A stretch of 6,947 bases of DNA from an uncultured bacterium (GCA_905215225.1 CAJMPM010000074.1:1-6947), one strand, 5' to 3'. Positions 1 through 5,807 are shown, numbered from the stretch's first letter. Notes: generated from the letters alone by a model not told the origin. Made by a program: numbers and translations.

Positions 1-581
1 AGGAAATGGCAATGGAATGGGCATGCCGGACCGAGTCTGATGGCGTTGCCAATCGATATGAGCTTGAGTTAGATGGCCTTTCGGTCTTGGATTTAGAGTC
101 TGGGGAGTTTTCAATCCTCAATTGGCTTGCGATTTTGGCCGACAACCGGGAGTTTAATGTCTCGACGCCGCTGGCACGCGAAGGACTTCGGTATTTGCTG
201 GACAACTGCCTGATTGATATTTCTCCCTATGACGTTATTCGAGGCTATCGCGCTGATGATTCCTACTTTTCGTTTGCAAGACAGTTCGTTAACGGCATGA
301 TTTCGCTCAGGCAATTGCAGCGCATTATGTTTTTGGGGGATTTGGGCATTCAATATGCGCTTATGAGTGAGCGCGCGTTCTCGGCGATCAGATTTCGCGA
401 TTGGAAGCAGGCCTCGGGAGCTGAGTTTTATCCCAAACGATTTGAGCGAGAACAGAACGCTCGACGTAAGTACCTGGATACGGTAAACGGATTTGACACC
501 GAGGGTGTCGACATTAGGGATTTGATGTCAGGGAGGGTTGATTTAAATGATCCAAGAGTTAACGGATCGTGGGCCGAGTAG
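1..581 (+). CDS. DUF3990-like protein, possible ADP-ribosyltransferase-fold toxin (5' end missing)
   Basis: The frame is already open at the first base and runs to a TAG stop. The first methionine in the window is probably internal: the text around MEWACR looks like the middle of a DUF3990 domain, whose usual start (a YHGS-like motif, then a GFYLT-like motif) would lie upstream. The 191 residues visible from base 6 contain the features I associate with this family: YELELDGLSVLDL (18-30), a WLAILADNR segment (40-48), YDVIRGYRADDSYFSFARQF (75-94), and a C-terminal LGIQYALMSERAF (113-125). Gln116 could be the last residue of an ADP-ribosyltransferase-like active site. DUF3990 proteins are generally placed in the ADP-ribosyltransferase superfamily, so a toxin or effector role is reasonable but inferred. 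A charged tail (about 130-191) follows the domain. The overlapping HTH gene downstream suggests a toxin-antitoxin pair. No signal peptide or membrane segment is visible in the part present. Confidence 0.7.
   Translation, partial: EMAMEWACRTESDGVANRYELELDGLSVLDLESGEFSILNWLAILADNREFNVSTPLAREGLRYLLDNCLIDISPYDVIRGYRADDSYFSFARQFVNGMISLRQLQRIMFLGDLGIQYALMSERAFSAIRFRDWKQASGAEFYPKRFEREQNARRKYLDTVNGFDTEGVDIRDLMSGRVDLNDPRVNGSWAE
531..536 (+). promoter_or_regulatory. Shine-Dalgarno sequence for the HTH gene, inside the upstream gene
   Basis: GGGAGG lies 10 bases before the ATG at 547, within the coding sequence of the DUF3990-like gene. It supports the ATG at 547 over later in-frame ATGs such as the one at 613, and implies translation coupled to the upstream gene. 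Confidence 0.7.
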
Positions 582-1245
582 GACATACCCCGTCTACTAC
601 CTCGAGGATGCAATGAACAATCTCGGTGACTGCTTTGACTATGCCGTTAACGATTATGGAGCAGAAGGATCGGAAGTTGCTGAACTCTTTTGCCTGAGCG
701 GCGTAGCTCGCGAGTTCGAACGCGGCAACGCATGGGTAGTATCGGGAAAATCGGGCGTTGAGCTGTTCGCGCTTATCGCCGAAAGGTCGGGCTATCAAAA
801 CAGGCCTATACCGGACCGCACCTATCGATTTGAGAAGACGCCGGAATATTGGACGGGCTGGATGCTGGCATACCTGCAGTGGCGCCTAGGAGAGTCTTTC
901 GAAGATCTGCTGCATGTCGTTCCGTTTGACGCACTGCGCAACCTGTACTACCCCTGGCATGAAGCCTCAGAGGAACGTGTGGCGAGTCTTGTTTGCGATA
1001 TGGCGAAGAAAACATCTCGTCAAACCAAGCTAGCACTAGCAAGAAAGAGACTTAAGAAAACCCAACAAGACCTGGCATACGAATCGGGCGTATCACTCCG
1101 CTCAATCCAAATGTACGAACAGCGCCAGCGAAACATCAACGAAGCCTCGGTAACAATCGTAAGAGCTATAGCAAAAGCCCTCCACTGCAACATCGAAGAC
1201 CTCCTAGAACCAGTCTTCGAATACAAAGAAACCAGCGCAGCGTAA
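547..1245 (+). CDS. XRE-type helix-turn-helix protein, candidate antitoxin/repressor of the DUF3990 module
   Basis: A 232-residue protein with two parts. The N-terminal part (about 15-150) has a pattern I recall from HTH proteins of gut Firmicutes and Actinobacteria: YLEDAMNNLGDCFDYAVND (18-36), SGVAREFERGN (51-61), VSGKSGVEL (65-73), EYWTGWMLAYLQW (100-112), and YYPWHEAS (134-141). The C-terminal part (about 158-220) is a XRE/Cro-like DNA-binding domain. Its helix-turn-helix core is TQQDLAYESGVSLRSIQMYE (172-191), followed by NINEAS and a closing helix ending CNIEDLLEP. The gene overlaps the DUF3990-like gene by 35 bases and has its own good ribosome binding site, so the two are almost certainly cotranscribed and translationally coupled. 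By analogy with toxin-antitoxin operons, the N-terminal part may bind the partner while the HTH part represses the shared promoter upstream of the window; this is inference. Codon use changes within the gene: the last third is poor in T and rich in A and C. Confidence 0.8.
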   Translation: MIQELTDRGPSRTYPVYYLEDAMNNLGDCFDYAVNDYGAEGSEVAELFCLSGVAREFERGNAWVVSGKSGVELFALIAERSGYQNRPIPDRTYRFEKTPEYWTGWMLAYLQWRLGESFEDLLHVVPFDALRNLYYPWHEASEERVASLVCDMAKKTSRQTKLALARKRLKKTQQDLAYESGVSLRSIQMYEQRQRNINEASVTIVRAIAKALHCNIEDLLEPVFEYKETSAA

Positions 1246-1500
1246 ACCAAGCACGCAGCCGATGCCCACCTCTAGGAAGTGCTCCAGCCTAGCAAGAGCC
1301 CCTATCAATAAAAAGCCAAACTATCGGCCCAGCGCCCCTTCAAAGCGTGTGTCCCTGTAGACATCGCTAGCCACGTTGCCATAGGGCCACCCAGGGGCAT
1401 CCCCTTAAAAATATTCCGCAGCACGAGGCCCGCTTATCCGCAGCTCCGAAGGAGCGCAATATTAAATCAGCAAATGCGATTATCCTGGCGAGGCTGTGCA
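1246..1500. other. Intergenic region without a convincing gene
   Basis: This 255-base stretch follows the HTH gene and precedes the large palindrome. No coding frame convinces me on either strand. It is poor in T on the + strand at its left end, like the end of the HTH gene. It contains several short inverted repeats: 1349-1390 (two nested stems), 1393-1405 (AGGGG-CAT-CCCCT), and 1443-1455 (GCTCC-GAA-GGAGC). I see no clear + strand intrinsic terminator for the upstream module. Confidence 0.5.
1306..1405 (-). ncRNA. Possible structured RNA, speculative
   Basis: Read on the - strand, this stretch begins with a small hairpin (AGGGG-ATG-CCCCT, 1393-1405). It continues with a longer two-part hairpin: GTGGCCCT (1383-1390) pairs with AGGGACAC (1349-1356) around one G-A mismatch, and inside it GGCAACG (1374-1380) pairs with CGATGTC (1360-1366) around one A-A mismatch. 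It ends with a short GC stem (1315-1328) followed by TTTTTATTG, which resembles a weak intrinsic terminator. No known RNA family is recognised and no promoter is clear. The evidence is hand-drawn pairing only. Confidence 0.2.
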
Positions 1501-1617
1501 GGTCCCCTTGGGGCTTCCCCTGAAAACAATCCTCAGATCGAATTGCCCCGTCGCGCGAAGCGGACGACGGGGCAATTCATGATCGAGGACGTTTTCAGGG
1601 GAAGCCCCAAGGGGACC
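1501..1617. repeat. 117-bp near-perfect palindrome (MITE-like or extragenic palindromic element)
   Basis: The outer arms 1501-1527 and 1591-1617 are perfect reverse complements over 27 bases, beginning GGTCCCC and ending GGGGACC. After a short, slightly mismatched stretch (TCCTCAGATC against GATCGAGGA with a few unpaired bases), the inner arms 1540-1553 and 1565-1578 are perfect over 14 bases. The 11-base centre, 1554-1564, is itself CGC-GAA-GCG plus GA. The element starts 23 bases past the thrB stop codon, between convergent genes. No T-run follows on either strand, so a classical terminator is unlikely. No clear target-site duplication is visible. It could be a non-autonomous mobile element or an RNA hairpin protecting the thrB transcript 3' end. 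Confidence 0.85.
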
Positions 1618-1640
1618 GGTGGGAGCAATGAGGCAGGGCG

Positions 1641-2522
1641 CTACAGGTACTCGATTTGAGCGCCCTCGGTGTCGCACGTGAGGATATGCGTGTCGCACTT
1701 GGGGAACTGCTCGCGCAGCTTGACCTGCAGGAACTTTGCCACGATGGTGTCGTCGGTCACAGCCATAAGGGTCGAGCCCGAGCCGCTAATCCAGATGGTC
1801 TTAGCGCCGCCGTTAAGGCAGGTGTCGCGCACGGCGTTGTAGTCGGGAATCAGACGGCGACGATAGGGTTCCTGAATGCGGTCGTCATTGGCGGCGGCAA
1901 TCAGATCGAGGTCACCAGTCTCCAAGCCGCGCGTCATACCGGCGATACGGCCCATCTGCCACACGGCGGTGGAGAGCGGAATCTCCTGCGGCACGACCTT
2001 GCGTGCTTCGCTCGTGTGTACCTCGTAGGGCGGAATCACGGTAATAAAACGCAGGCGATCGCTCACCTCGTAGCGCAGGCACTGGGGGAGCGAATCGGTC
2101 GGCGTAAAGGAGCAGACGGCGCCGCCCAGGATAGCGGGGGCGACGTTATCGGGATGCCCCTCGACCTCGGTGGCAATGCGGACGAGCTCGGCGCGGTCGA
2201 CGGTATGGCCCGTCAGCGCGGCGGCTGCCATGATGCCGGCGACGACGCAAGTGGAGCTGGAACCTAGGCCGCGAGCGACGGGCACGTCGGTTTGAATGTC
2301 GATGGCAACGGGAAAAGCCGGCTCGCCCCATGCGGCAAGCGCATCGACAAAGCTGACGTAGACCAGGTTGTTCTCGTTTTGGAACTCTTCGGGGCATCCG
2401 GTGATGGTGAGTTTGTCGGCGCGCTCGAAGGTGAAGTGCGAGTAGAGGCTGACGGCCATGCCGAGGGTGTCGTAGCCGATGCCTAGGTTGGCGCTGGTTG
2501 CTGGGACGGTGATTTTGATCAT
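1641..2522 (-). CDS. thrB: Homoserine kinase
   Basis: This GHMP-family kinase phosphorylates L-homoserine with ATP to give O-phospho-L-homoserine, the substrate of ThrC, in the cytoplasm. The 293-residue length is close to the family norm of about 300. Motifs visible in order: PATSANLGIGYDTLG (7-21), which is PATSANLGPGFDTLG-like with Ile and Tyr where Pro and Phe are common; the ATP-binding PVARGLGSSS (81-90); EGHPDNVAPAILGG (121-134); and a C-terminal glycine-rich ISGSGST (245-251). The start is the ATG at 2520-2522, because AGGAGG lies six bases before it and the protein then begins MIKITVPATSANLG as in homologues. The frame stays open 24 codons further upstream, but that part reads through an inverted repeat. 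It lies downstream of thrC on the same strand, separated by the thrC terminator, so it may have its own promoter or depend on read-through. Confidence 0.95.
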   Translation of the reverse strand: MIKITVPATSANLGIGYDTLGMAVSLYSHFTFERADKLTITGCPEEFQNENNLVYVSFVDALAAWGEPAFPVAIDIQTDVPVARGLGSSSTCVVAGIMAAAALTGHTVDRAELVRIATEVEGHPDNVAPAILGGAVCSFTPTDSLPQCLRYEVSDRLRFITVIPPYEVHTSEARKVVPQEIPLSTAVWQMGRIAGMTRGLETGDLDLIAAANDDRIQEPYRRRLIPDYNAVRDTCLNGGAKTIWISGSGSTLMAVTDDTIVAKFLQVKLREQFPKCDTHILTCDTEGAQIEYL

Positions 2523-2528
2523 GTGGGT

Positions 2529-2534
2529 CCTCCT
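2529..2534 (-). promoter_or_regulatory. Shine-Dalgarno sequence of thrB
   Basis: AGGAGG on the - strand, six bases before the ATG at 2522. It fixes the thrB start. It lies only two bases past the end of the large inverted repeat 2537-2648, so folding of that repeat could affect ribosome access. Confidence 0.85.
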
Positions 2535-2536
2535 GG

Positions 2537-2648
2537 GCGGGTCTGGCCGTTTAGTTCGCTGCTCGGGCAGTCCTGGCTCGCTCGGAAAGCACATTAAGTG
2601 CTTTCCGGCTCGTGCGGAACTCGCGACGAACTAAACGGCCAGACCCGC
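2537..2648. repeat. 112-bp inverted-repeat element in the thrB leader
   Basis: Arms 2537-2558 and 2627-2648 are perfect reverse complements over 22 bases (beginning GCGGGTCTGG, ending CCAGACCCGC). The 68 bases between them contain a second hairpin, GGAAAGCAC (2584-2592) with GTGCTTTCC (2598-2606) around ATTAA, and a small CTGC-TCGG-GCAG stem (2559-2570). On the - strand it falls between the thrC terminator and the thrB ribosome binding site. It could be a mobile or MITE-like repeat, or a leader structure. Its sequence is not related to the palindrome at 1501-1617. Confidence 0.85.
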
Positions 2649-2674
2649 TCGCTTGCTCGTCATCATCCCAAAAG

Positions 2675-2711
2675 CTAAATAAAAAGAAGGTGCGCCGGCT
2701 TTCGCCGGCGC
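2675..2711 (-). terminator. Intrinsic terminator of thrC
   Basis: On the - strand, GCGCCGGC (2704-2711) and GCCGGCGC (2692-2699) form a perfect 8-bp stem around a GAAA loop. ACC and then the T-rich TTCTTTTTATTT follow. It lies 12 bases past the thrC stop codon, the expected position for a Rho-independent terminator. Confidence 0.9.
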
Positions 2712-2723
2712 TTAATAAGGGGT

Positions 2724-4241
2724 TTAGTCGGTAGCCATCTTTTTTGCTGCAGACTCGACGTAGCTTGCCATCTCATCGACGTCGCAGACGTCTTCGAAGC
2801 GGACGGGCTTGGACTCGAGTTCGGCGAGCTGTGCCGGGGCGACCGTGTTGGTTGCCTGCTCGAGCACGCGCATGGCCTCAAAGTCGTCCTCGGGAACGTC
2901 GAGCCCCAGGGCGTCGCAGCAGGCGCGCGGAAACTTGTAGGGGCTGGCGGTCGAAAGCAGCACGCGGGCCTTGGCGCCCTCGGCGGGAGCGACCTTTTCA
3001 AAGACGTGATAGCCGCAAGCGGTGTGCGGGTCGATCACGTAGCCATTTGCGTCCCAGCAGCTCTTGATGGCAGCGCGGACCTCGTCCTCGCTGGCCCAAC
3101 CGCAGCCAAAGACGCTCTGAATCTTTGCCAGCAGGTCGGCGGGAACTTCGTAGCGACCAGTCTGCGCCAGCTGCTCCATAAGGCCGGCAACGAGCTCGCA
3201 GTCGCCATCGGACAGGAAGTAGAGCATGCGCTCCAAGTTGGAGCTAATAAGGATGTCCATCGACGGCGAGATGGTCGTGAAGAACGGACGGTTGCGGTCG
3301 TAGACGCCGGTGGTCAGGAAGTCGGCAAGCACGTTGTTCTTGTCGCTCGCGACGATGAGCTTGGCGACGGGCAGACCCATGCGCTTGGCATAGTAGCCGG
3401 CCAGGATATCGCCAAAGTTGCCGGTCGGTACGCAGAACTCCACGGCGTCGCCGGCCTCGATGGCGCCGGCGCGCAGCAGCTGCGCATAGGCGGCAAAGTA
3501 GTAGACGACCTGCGGCACCAGGCGGCCGACGTTGATGGAGTTGGCGCTCGAAAGCACCGTGCCGGCGGCCTCCAGGCGCTCGGCAAGTTCCTTATCGGCA
3601 AAGATGCGCTTGACGGCGCTCTGGGCGTCGTCAAAGTTGCCGCGGATGCCGCAGACGGCGACGTTATCGCCCTCCTGAGTGGACATCTGCAGATTCTGTA
3701 CGCGGCTGACTTTGCCCTCGGGATAAAAGACGGTGATGCCCGTGCCCGGGGCGTCGGCAAAGCCGGCGAGTGCTGCCTTGCCCGTGTCGCCCGACGTGGC
3801 GGTGACGATCATGATGCGCTCGGCGCCGCCGTCCTTGGCGGAAGTGCGGGCCATCAGACGGGGGAGCATCTGCAGGGCGACGTCCTTGAAGGCGCTCGTG
3901 GGGCCGCCAAAGAGCTCCATCACATAGGTCTGAGGGGCGTCAGCGCCCGGCGCAGCGTCGAGTTTGACGAGCGGCGTAACCTCTTCACTCGCGAACGTGC
4001 CGCGGTATGCCTCGTCGACACACGCCGAAATTTCTTCGGCCGTGTAATCATTCAGTAACATTCCCAACACATCTTGAGCGATTTCAAAGTACGATTTATC
4101 TGCAAGCGAGCTGATATCGACCTGCTGGGTGCCGAGCTCGTCCGAGACAAACAAACCCCCGTCGGGAGCGATGCCGGTGCGGATTGCCACCTTACTTGAG
4201 CACGATAAAGTGCGTCCTCGTGTACTATGATAAGTTCCCAT
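2724..4241 (-). CDS. thrC: Threonine synthase
   Basis: A pyridoxal-phosphate enzyme that converts O-phosphohomoserine to L-threonine and phosphate, the last step of threonine synthesis. The 505-residue length fits the longer class of bacterial threonine synthases (E. coli/yeast-like), with the usual N-terminal region MGTYHSTRGR...APDGGLFVS (1-33). The PLP lysine should be Lys119 in PTSAFKDVALQ (114-124). The phosphate/substrate loop TATSGDTGKAAL (147-158) follows, then SANSINVGRLVPQ (232-244) and the PLP-phosphate-binding region VPTGNFGDILAGYYAK (271-286). The start is the ATG at 4239-4241, because GAGGAG lies nine bases upstream. An ATG 15 codons earlier has no ribosome binding site and lies in a potential hairpin. 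A strong terminator follows. It is divergent from lysC across 104 bases and lies upstream of thrB on the same strand. Confidence 0.95.
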   Translation of the reverse strand: MGTYHSTRGRTLSCSSKVAIRTGIAPDGGLFVSDELGTQQVDISSLADKSYFEIAQDVLGMLLNDYTAEEISACVDEAYRGTFASEEVTPLVKLDAAPGADAPQTYVMELFGGPTSAFKDVALQMLPRLMARTSAKDGGAERIMIVTATSGDTGKAALAGFADAPGTGITVFYPEGKVSRVQNLQMSTQEGDNVAVCGIRGNFDDAQSAVKRIFADKELAERLEAAGTVLSSANSINVGRLVPQVVYYFAAYAQLLRAGAIEAGDAVEFCVPTGNFGDILAGYYAKRMGLPVAKLIVASDKNNVLADFLTTGVYDRNRPFFTTISPSMDILISSNLERMLYFLSDGDCELVAGLMEQLAQTGRYEVPADLLAKIQSVFGCGWASEDEVRAAIKSCWDANGYVIDPHTACGYHVFEKVAPAEGAKARVLLSTASPYKFPRACCDALGLDVPEDDFEAMRVLEQATNTVAPAQLAELESKPVRFEDVCDVDEMASYVESAAKKMATD

Positions 4242-4250
4242 ATAACAGTG

Positions 4251-4256
4251 CTCCTC
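4251..4256 (-). promoter_or_regulatory. Shine-Dalgarno sequence of thrC
   Basis: GAGGAG on the - strand, nine bases before the ATG at 4241. It decides the thrC start over the upstream ATG at 4286. It begins one base after the stem of the inverted repeat 4258-4292. Confidence 0.75.
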
Positions 4257-4257
4257 G

Positions 4258-4292
4258 GATACCTTGGTCCCAATCGGTGAACCCATGGTATC
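4258..4292. promoter_or_regulatory. Operator-like inverted repeat between thrC and lysC
   Basis: GATACCTTGG (4258-4267) and CCATGGTATC (4283-4292) are reverse complements with one mismatch in ten, separated by 15 bases. They lie in the 104-base divergent region shared by thrC and lysC. In DNA this could bind a dimeric regulator. In the thrC mRNA it could form a hairpin directly before the ribosome binding site. I could not place convincing -10 and -35 boxes, so its role is open. Confidence 0.35.
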
Positions 4293-4325
4293 AGAGCGCG
4301 CAAAATAGGTTCGCAGAGGCTTTTT

Positions 4326-4332
4326 AGAAAGG
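4326..4332 (+). promoter_or_regulatory. Weak, distant Shine-Dalgarno sequence of lysC
   Basis: AGAAAGG is the only purine-rich match before lysC and ends 13 bases before its ATG, farther than usual. It is followed by TAACCTCC, a pyrimidine-rich stretch that could pair with it. The start itself is secure from the protein sequence. Confidence 0.4.
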
Positions 4333-4345
4333 TAACCTCCAGCCC

Positions 4346-5734
4346 ATGATTAAGATTGCCAAGTTTGGCGGCTCGTCGGTCGCCGACGCCGAACACTTCA
4401 AGAAGATCAAGGCCATCGTCGATGCCGACCCGGCTCGCCGTTTTGTGGTGGTTTCCGCCTGCGGTCGCCGCTTTAAGGGCGACACCAAGGTGACCGACCT
4501 GCTCTACCTGGTTAACGCTCACGTTAAGTATCACGTGTCGTGCGAGGAACTACTCGAGGACATCGGCCAGCGCTATTTTGATATCGCTGACGAGTTGGAG
4601 CTCACCTATCCCATCCGCGAGGAGTTCGCGGCCTTTGCCGAGCGCGCCCGCTCGGGCGGCTATTCCACCGAGGAGCTTGTGAGCCGCGGCGAGTACTTTA
4701 CCGCCCGCCTGATGGCTGAGTACCTGGGCCTGCCGTTCCTGGACGCCGCGACGGTTGTGGCGTTCCATCACGACGGTACGCTCAGCATGAACCGCACCTC
4801 CGAGCTGGTGCAGGAGTACGGCCAGCAGGGCGGCTTTGTTATGCCCGGTTTCTATGGCGCGACGCGTGAGGGCCAGATTAAGCTGCTCGATCGTGGCGGC
4901 GGCGATATCTCGGGCTCGATCCTGGCCAAGTGCCTGGGCGCCGACCTGTACGAGAACTGGACCGACGTCTCGGGCTTCTATTCTGCCGATCCGCGTATTG
5001 TTCCCGAGGCTCAGCCCATCGCCCGCGTTACCTACGAGGAGCTGCGCGAGCTTTCGTACATGGGCGCAAGCGTCCTGCACGAGGAGGCCGTGTTCCCCGT
5101 GCGCGAGGCGGGTATTCCGCTGGTCATCAAGAACACCAATGCGCCGCAGGACCCCGGTACCATCATTAGCGAGACGGCTGACGAGGGCGAGGCAGAGCCC
5201 ATCATTACCGGCGTGACCGGCAAGCGCGGTTTTGTCGCCATCAACGTCGCCCGTGACCGCACCAAGCCCCGCGTCGGCTTTATGCGCCGTGCGCTTTCGG
5301 TCTTCGAGCGCTATGACGTTTCCGTCGAGCACATGCCCACCGGTGTCGACCGCTTTGGCGCCGTGGTGCAGGAGCAGGATGTGCACGATTCGCTGTACTC
5401 ACTCGTGGGCGACATTCAGCAGGAGGTCGAGCCGCTCGAGATCGAGGTTGTCGAGGGCTTGGCGCTCATCGCGACCGTCGGCCGTAACCTGCGCGGCCGC
5501 GCAGGTATCTCGGGCCACCTGTTTGGCATGCTTGGCCAGGCCGGCGTGAGCGTGCGTATGATTTCGCAGAGCTGCGACGAGATCAACATCATTATCGGTG
5601 TCGAGGAGAAAGACTTTGACCTGGCGATTCAGACCATTTACCGTGCCTTCTCCGATGAAAACGGCATTGTGAAGGTCTCCGATCTGGAGGCTCCTGCGCC
5701 GGTCGATCCCGCTCTGGCCGCGCTCCACAAGTAG
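4346..5734 (+). CDS. lysC: Aspartokinase (single-chain type with two C-terminal ACT domains)
   Basis: Phosphorylates L-aspartate with ATP to 4-aspartyl phosphate, the first committed step to lysine, threonine and methionine. The 462-residue length matches single-function aspartokinases such as B. subtilis YclM and E. coli LysC. Visible motifs: KFGGSS (6-11) for substrate and ATP binding, VVVSACGRRFKGDTKVTDLL (34-53), SRGEYF (113-118), GGGDISGS (184-191), TDVSGFYSADPR (206-217), and ELSYMGASVLHEEA (235-248). The C-terminal part carries two ACT-like segments (about 297-365 and 370-440), the second with LIATVGRNL and GVSVRMISQSCDEINIIIGV, so feedback inhibition by lysine, threonine or both is likely. 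Which one cannot be read from the sequence. A short tail (about 440-462) follows. The ATG at 4346 gives the canonical MIKIAKFGGSS start despite a weak ribosome binding site. Transcribed away from thrC; asd follows on the same strand after 174 bases. No lysine riboswitch is recognisable in the short leader. Confidence 0.95.
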   Translation: MIKIAKFGGSSVADAEHFKKIKAIVDADPARRFVVVSACGRRFKGDTKVTDLLYLVNAHVKYHVSCEELLEDIGQRYFDIADELELTYPIREEFAAFAERARSGGYSTEELVSRGEYFTARLMAEYLGLPFLDAATVVAFHHDGTLSMNRTSELVQEYGQQGGFVMPGFYGATREGQIKLLDRGGGDISGSILAKCLGADLYENWTDVSGFYSADPRIVPEAQPIARVTYEELRELSYMGASVLHEEAVFPVREAGIPLVIKNTNAPQDPGTIISETADEGEAEPIITGVTGKRGFVAINVARDRTKPRVGFMRRALSVFERYDVSVEHMPTGVDRFGAVVQEQDVHDSLYSLVGDIQQEVEPLEIEVVEGLALIATVGRNLRGRAGISGHLFGMLGQAGVSVRMISQSCDEINIIIGVEEKDFDLAIQTIYRAFSDENGIVKVSDLEAPAPVDPALAALHK

Positions 5735-5785
5735 CTGCTATCCCGGTGAATTTTTGGGACAAGTGCCAGAAATCTACGGCGGGGC

Positions 5786-5807
5786 GTTTCGTTTCGGTTT
5801 CGTTTCG
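5786..5807 (+). repeat. Perfect tandem duplication of an 11-base unit
   Basis: GTTTCGTTTCG occurs twice in direct succession (5786-5796 and 5797-5807), between lysC and asd and immediately before the hairpin 5808-5834. A further GTTTCG occurs in the loop of that hairpin. Function unknown; it may be simple slippage. Confidence 0.7.

Noticed and set aside
1305..1400. 31-codon open frame on the - strand starting MPLGGPMATW
   Set aside because: The purine-rich GGGG directly touches the ATG, leaving no proper spacing, the frame overlaps potential hairpins, and the peptide resembles nothing I can name. More likely non-coding.
1374..1400. GGGTGGCC...GGCAACG on the - strand as a possible T-box core
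   Set aside because: It only loosely resembles the T-box GGGTGG-ACCGCG pattern, lacks the ACCGCG part, and no aminoacyl-tRNA or amino-acid gene follows on that strand.
1501..1617. The palindrome as an ordinary bidirectional terminator
   Set aside because: The stem is far longer than usual and there is no T-run after either arm, although an effect on transcript ends cannot be excluded.
1474..1698. Short open frames on both strands across the palindrome with similar peptides (GPLGASPEN...)
   Set aside because: The matching peptides on the two strands simply reflect the palindrome; there is no ribosome binding site or independent support.
2520..2594. Upstream extension of thrB by 24 codons
   Set aside because: It translates the inverted repeat, has no ribosome binding site, and precedes the canonical MIKITVPATSANLG start, which does have one.
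3006..4058. Long + strand open frame antisense to thrC, and a similar - strand one antisense to lysC (4550-5386)
   Set aside because: Expected shadows of GC-rich coding sequence. The proteins have biased composition with no recognisable domain, while the opposite strands encode clear enzymes.
4239..4286. Upstream ATG for thrC, 15 codons earlier
   Set aside because: No Shine-Dalgarno sequence before it, and the extra residues do not fit the usual N-terminus of threonine synthase.
4242..4345. Lysine riboswitch, T-box or leader peptide before lysC or thrC
   Set aside because: The whole divergent region is only 104 bases, too short for a lysine riboswitch. I see no T-box core motif and no Lys- or Thr-rich leader peptide.
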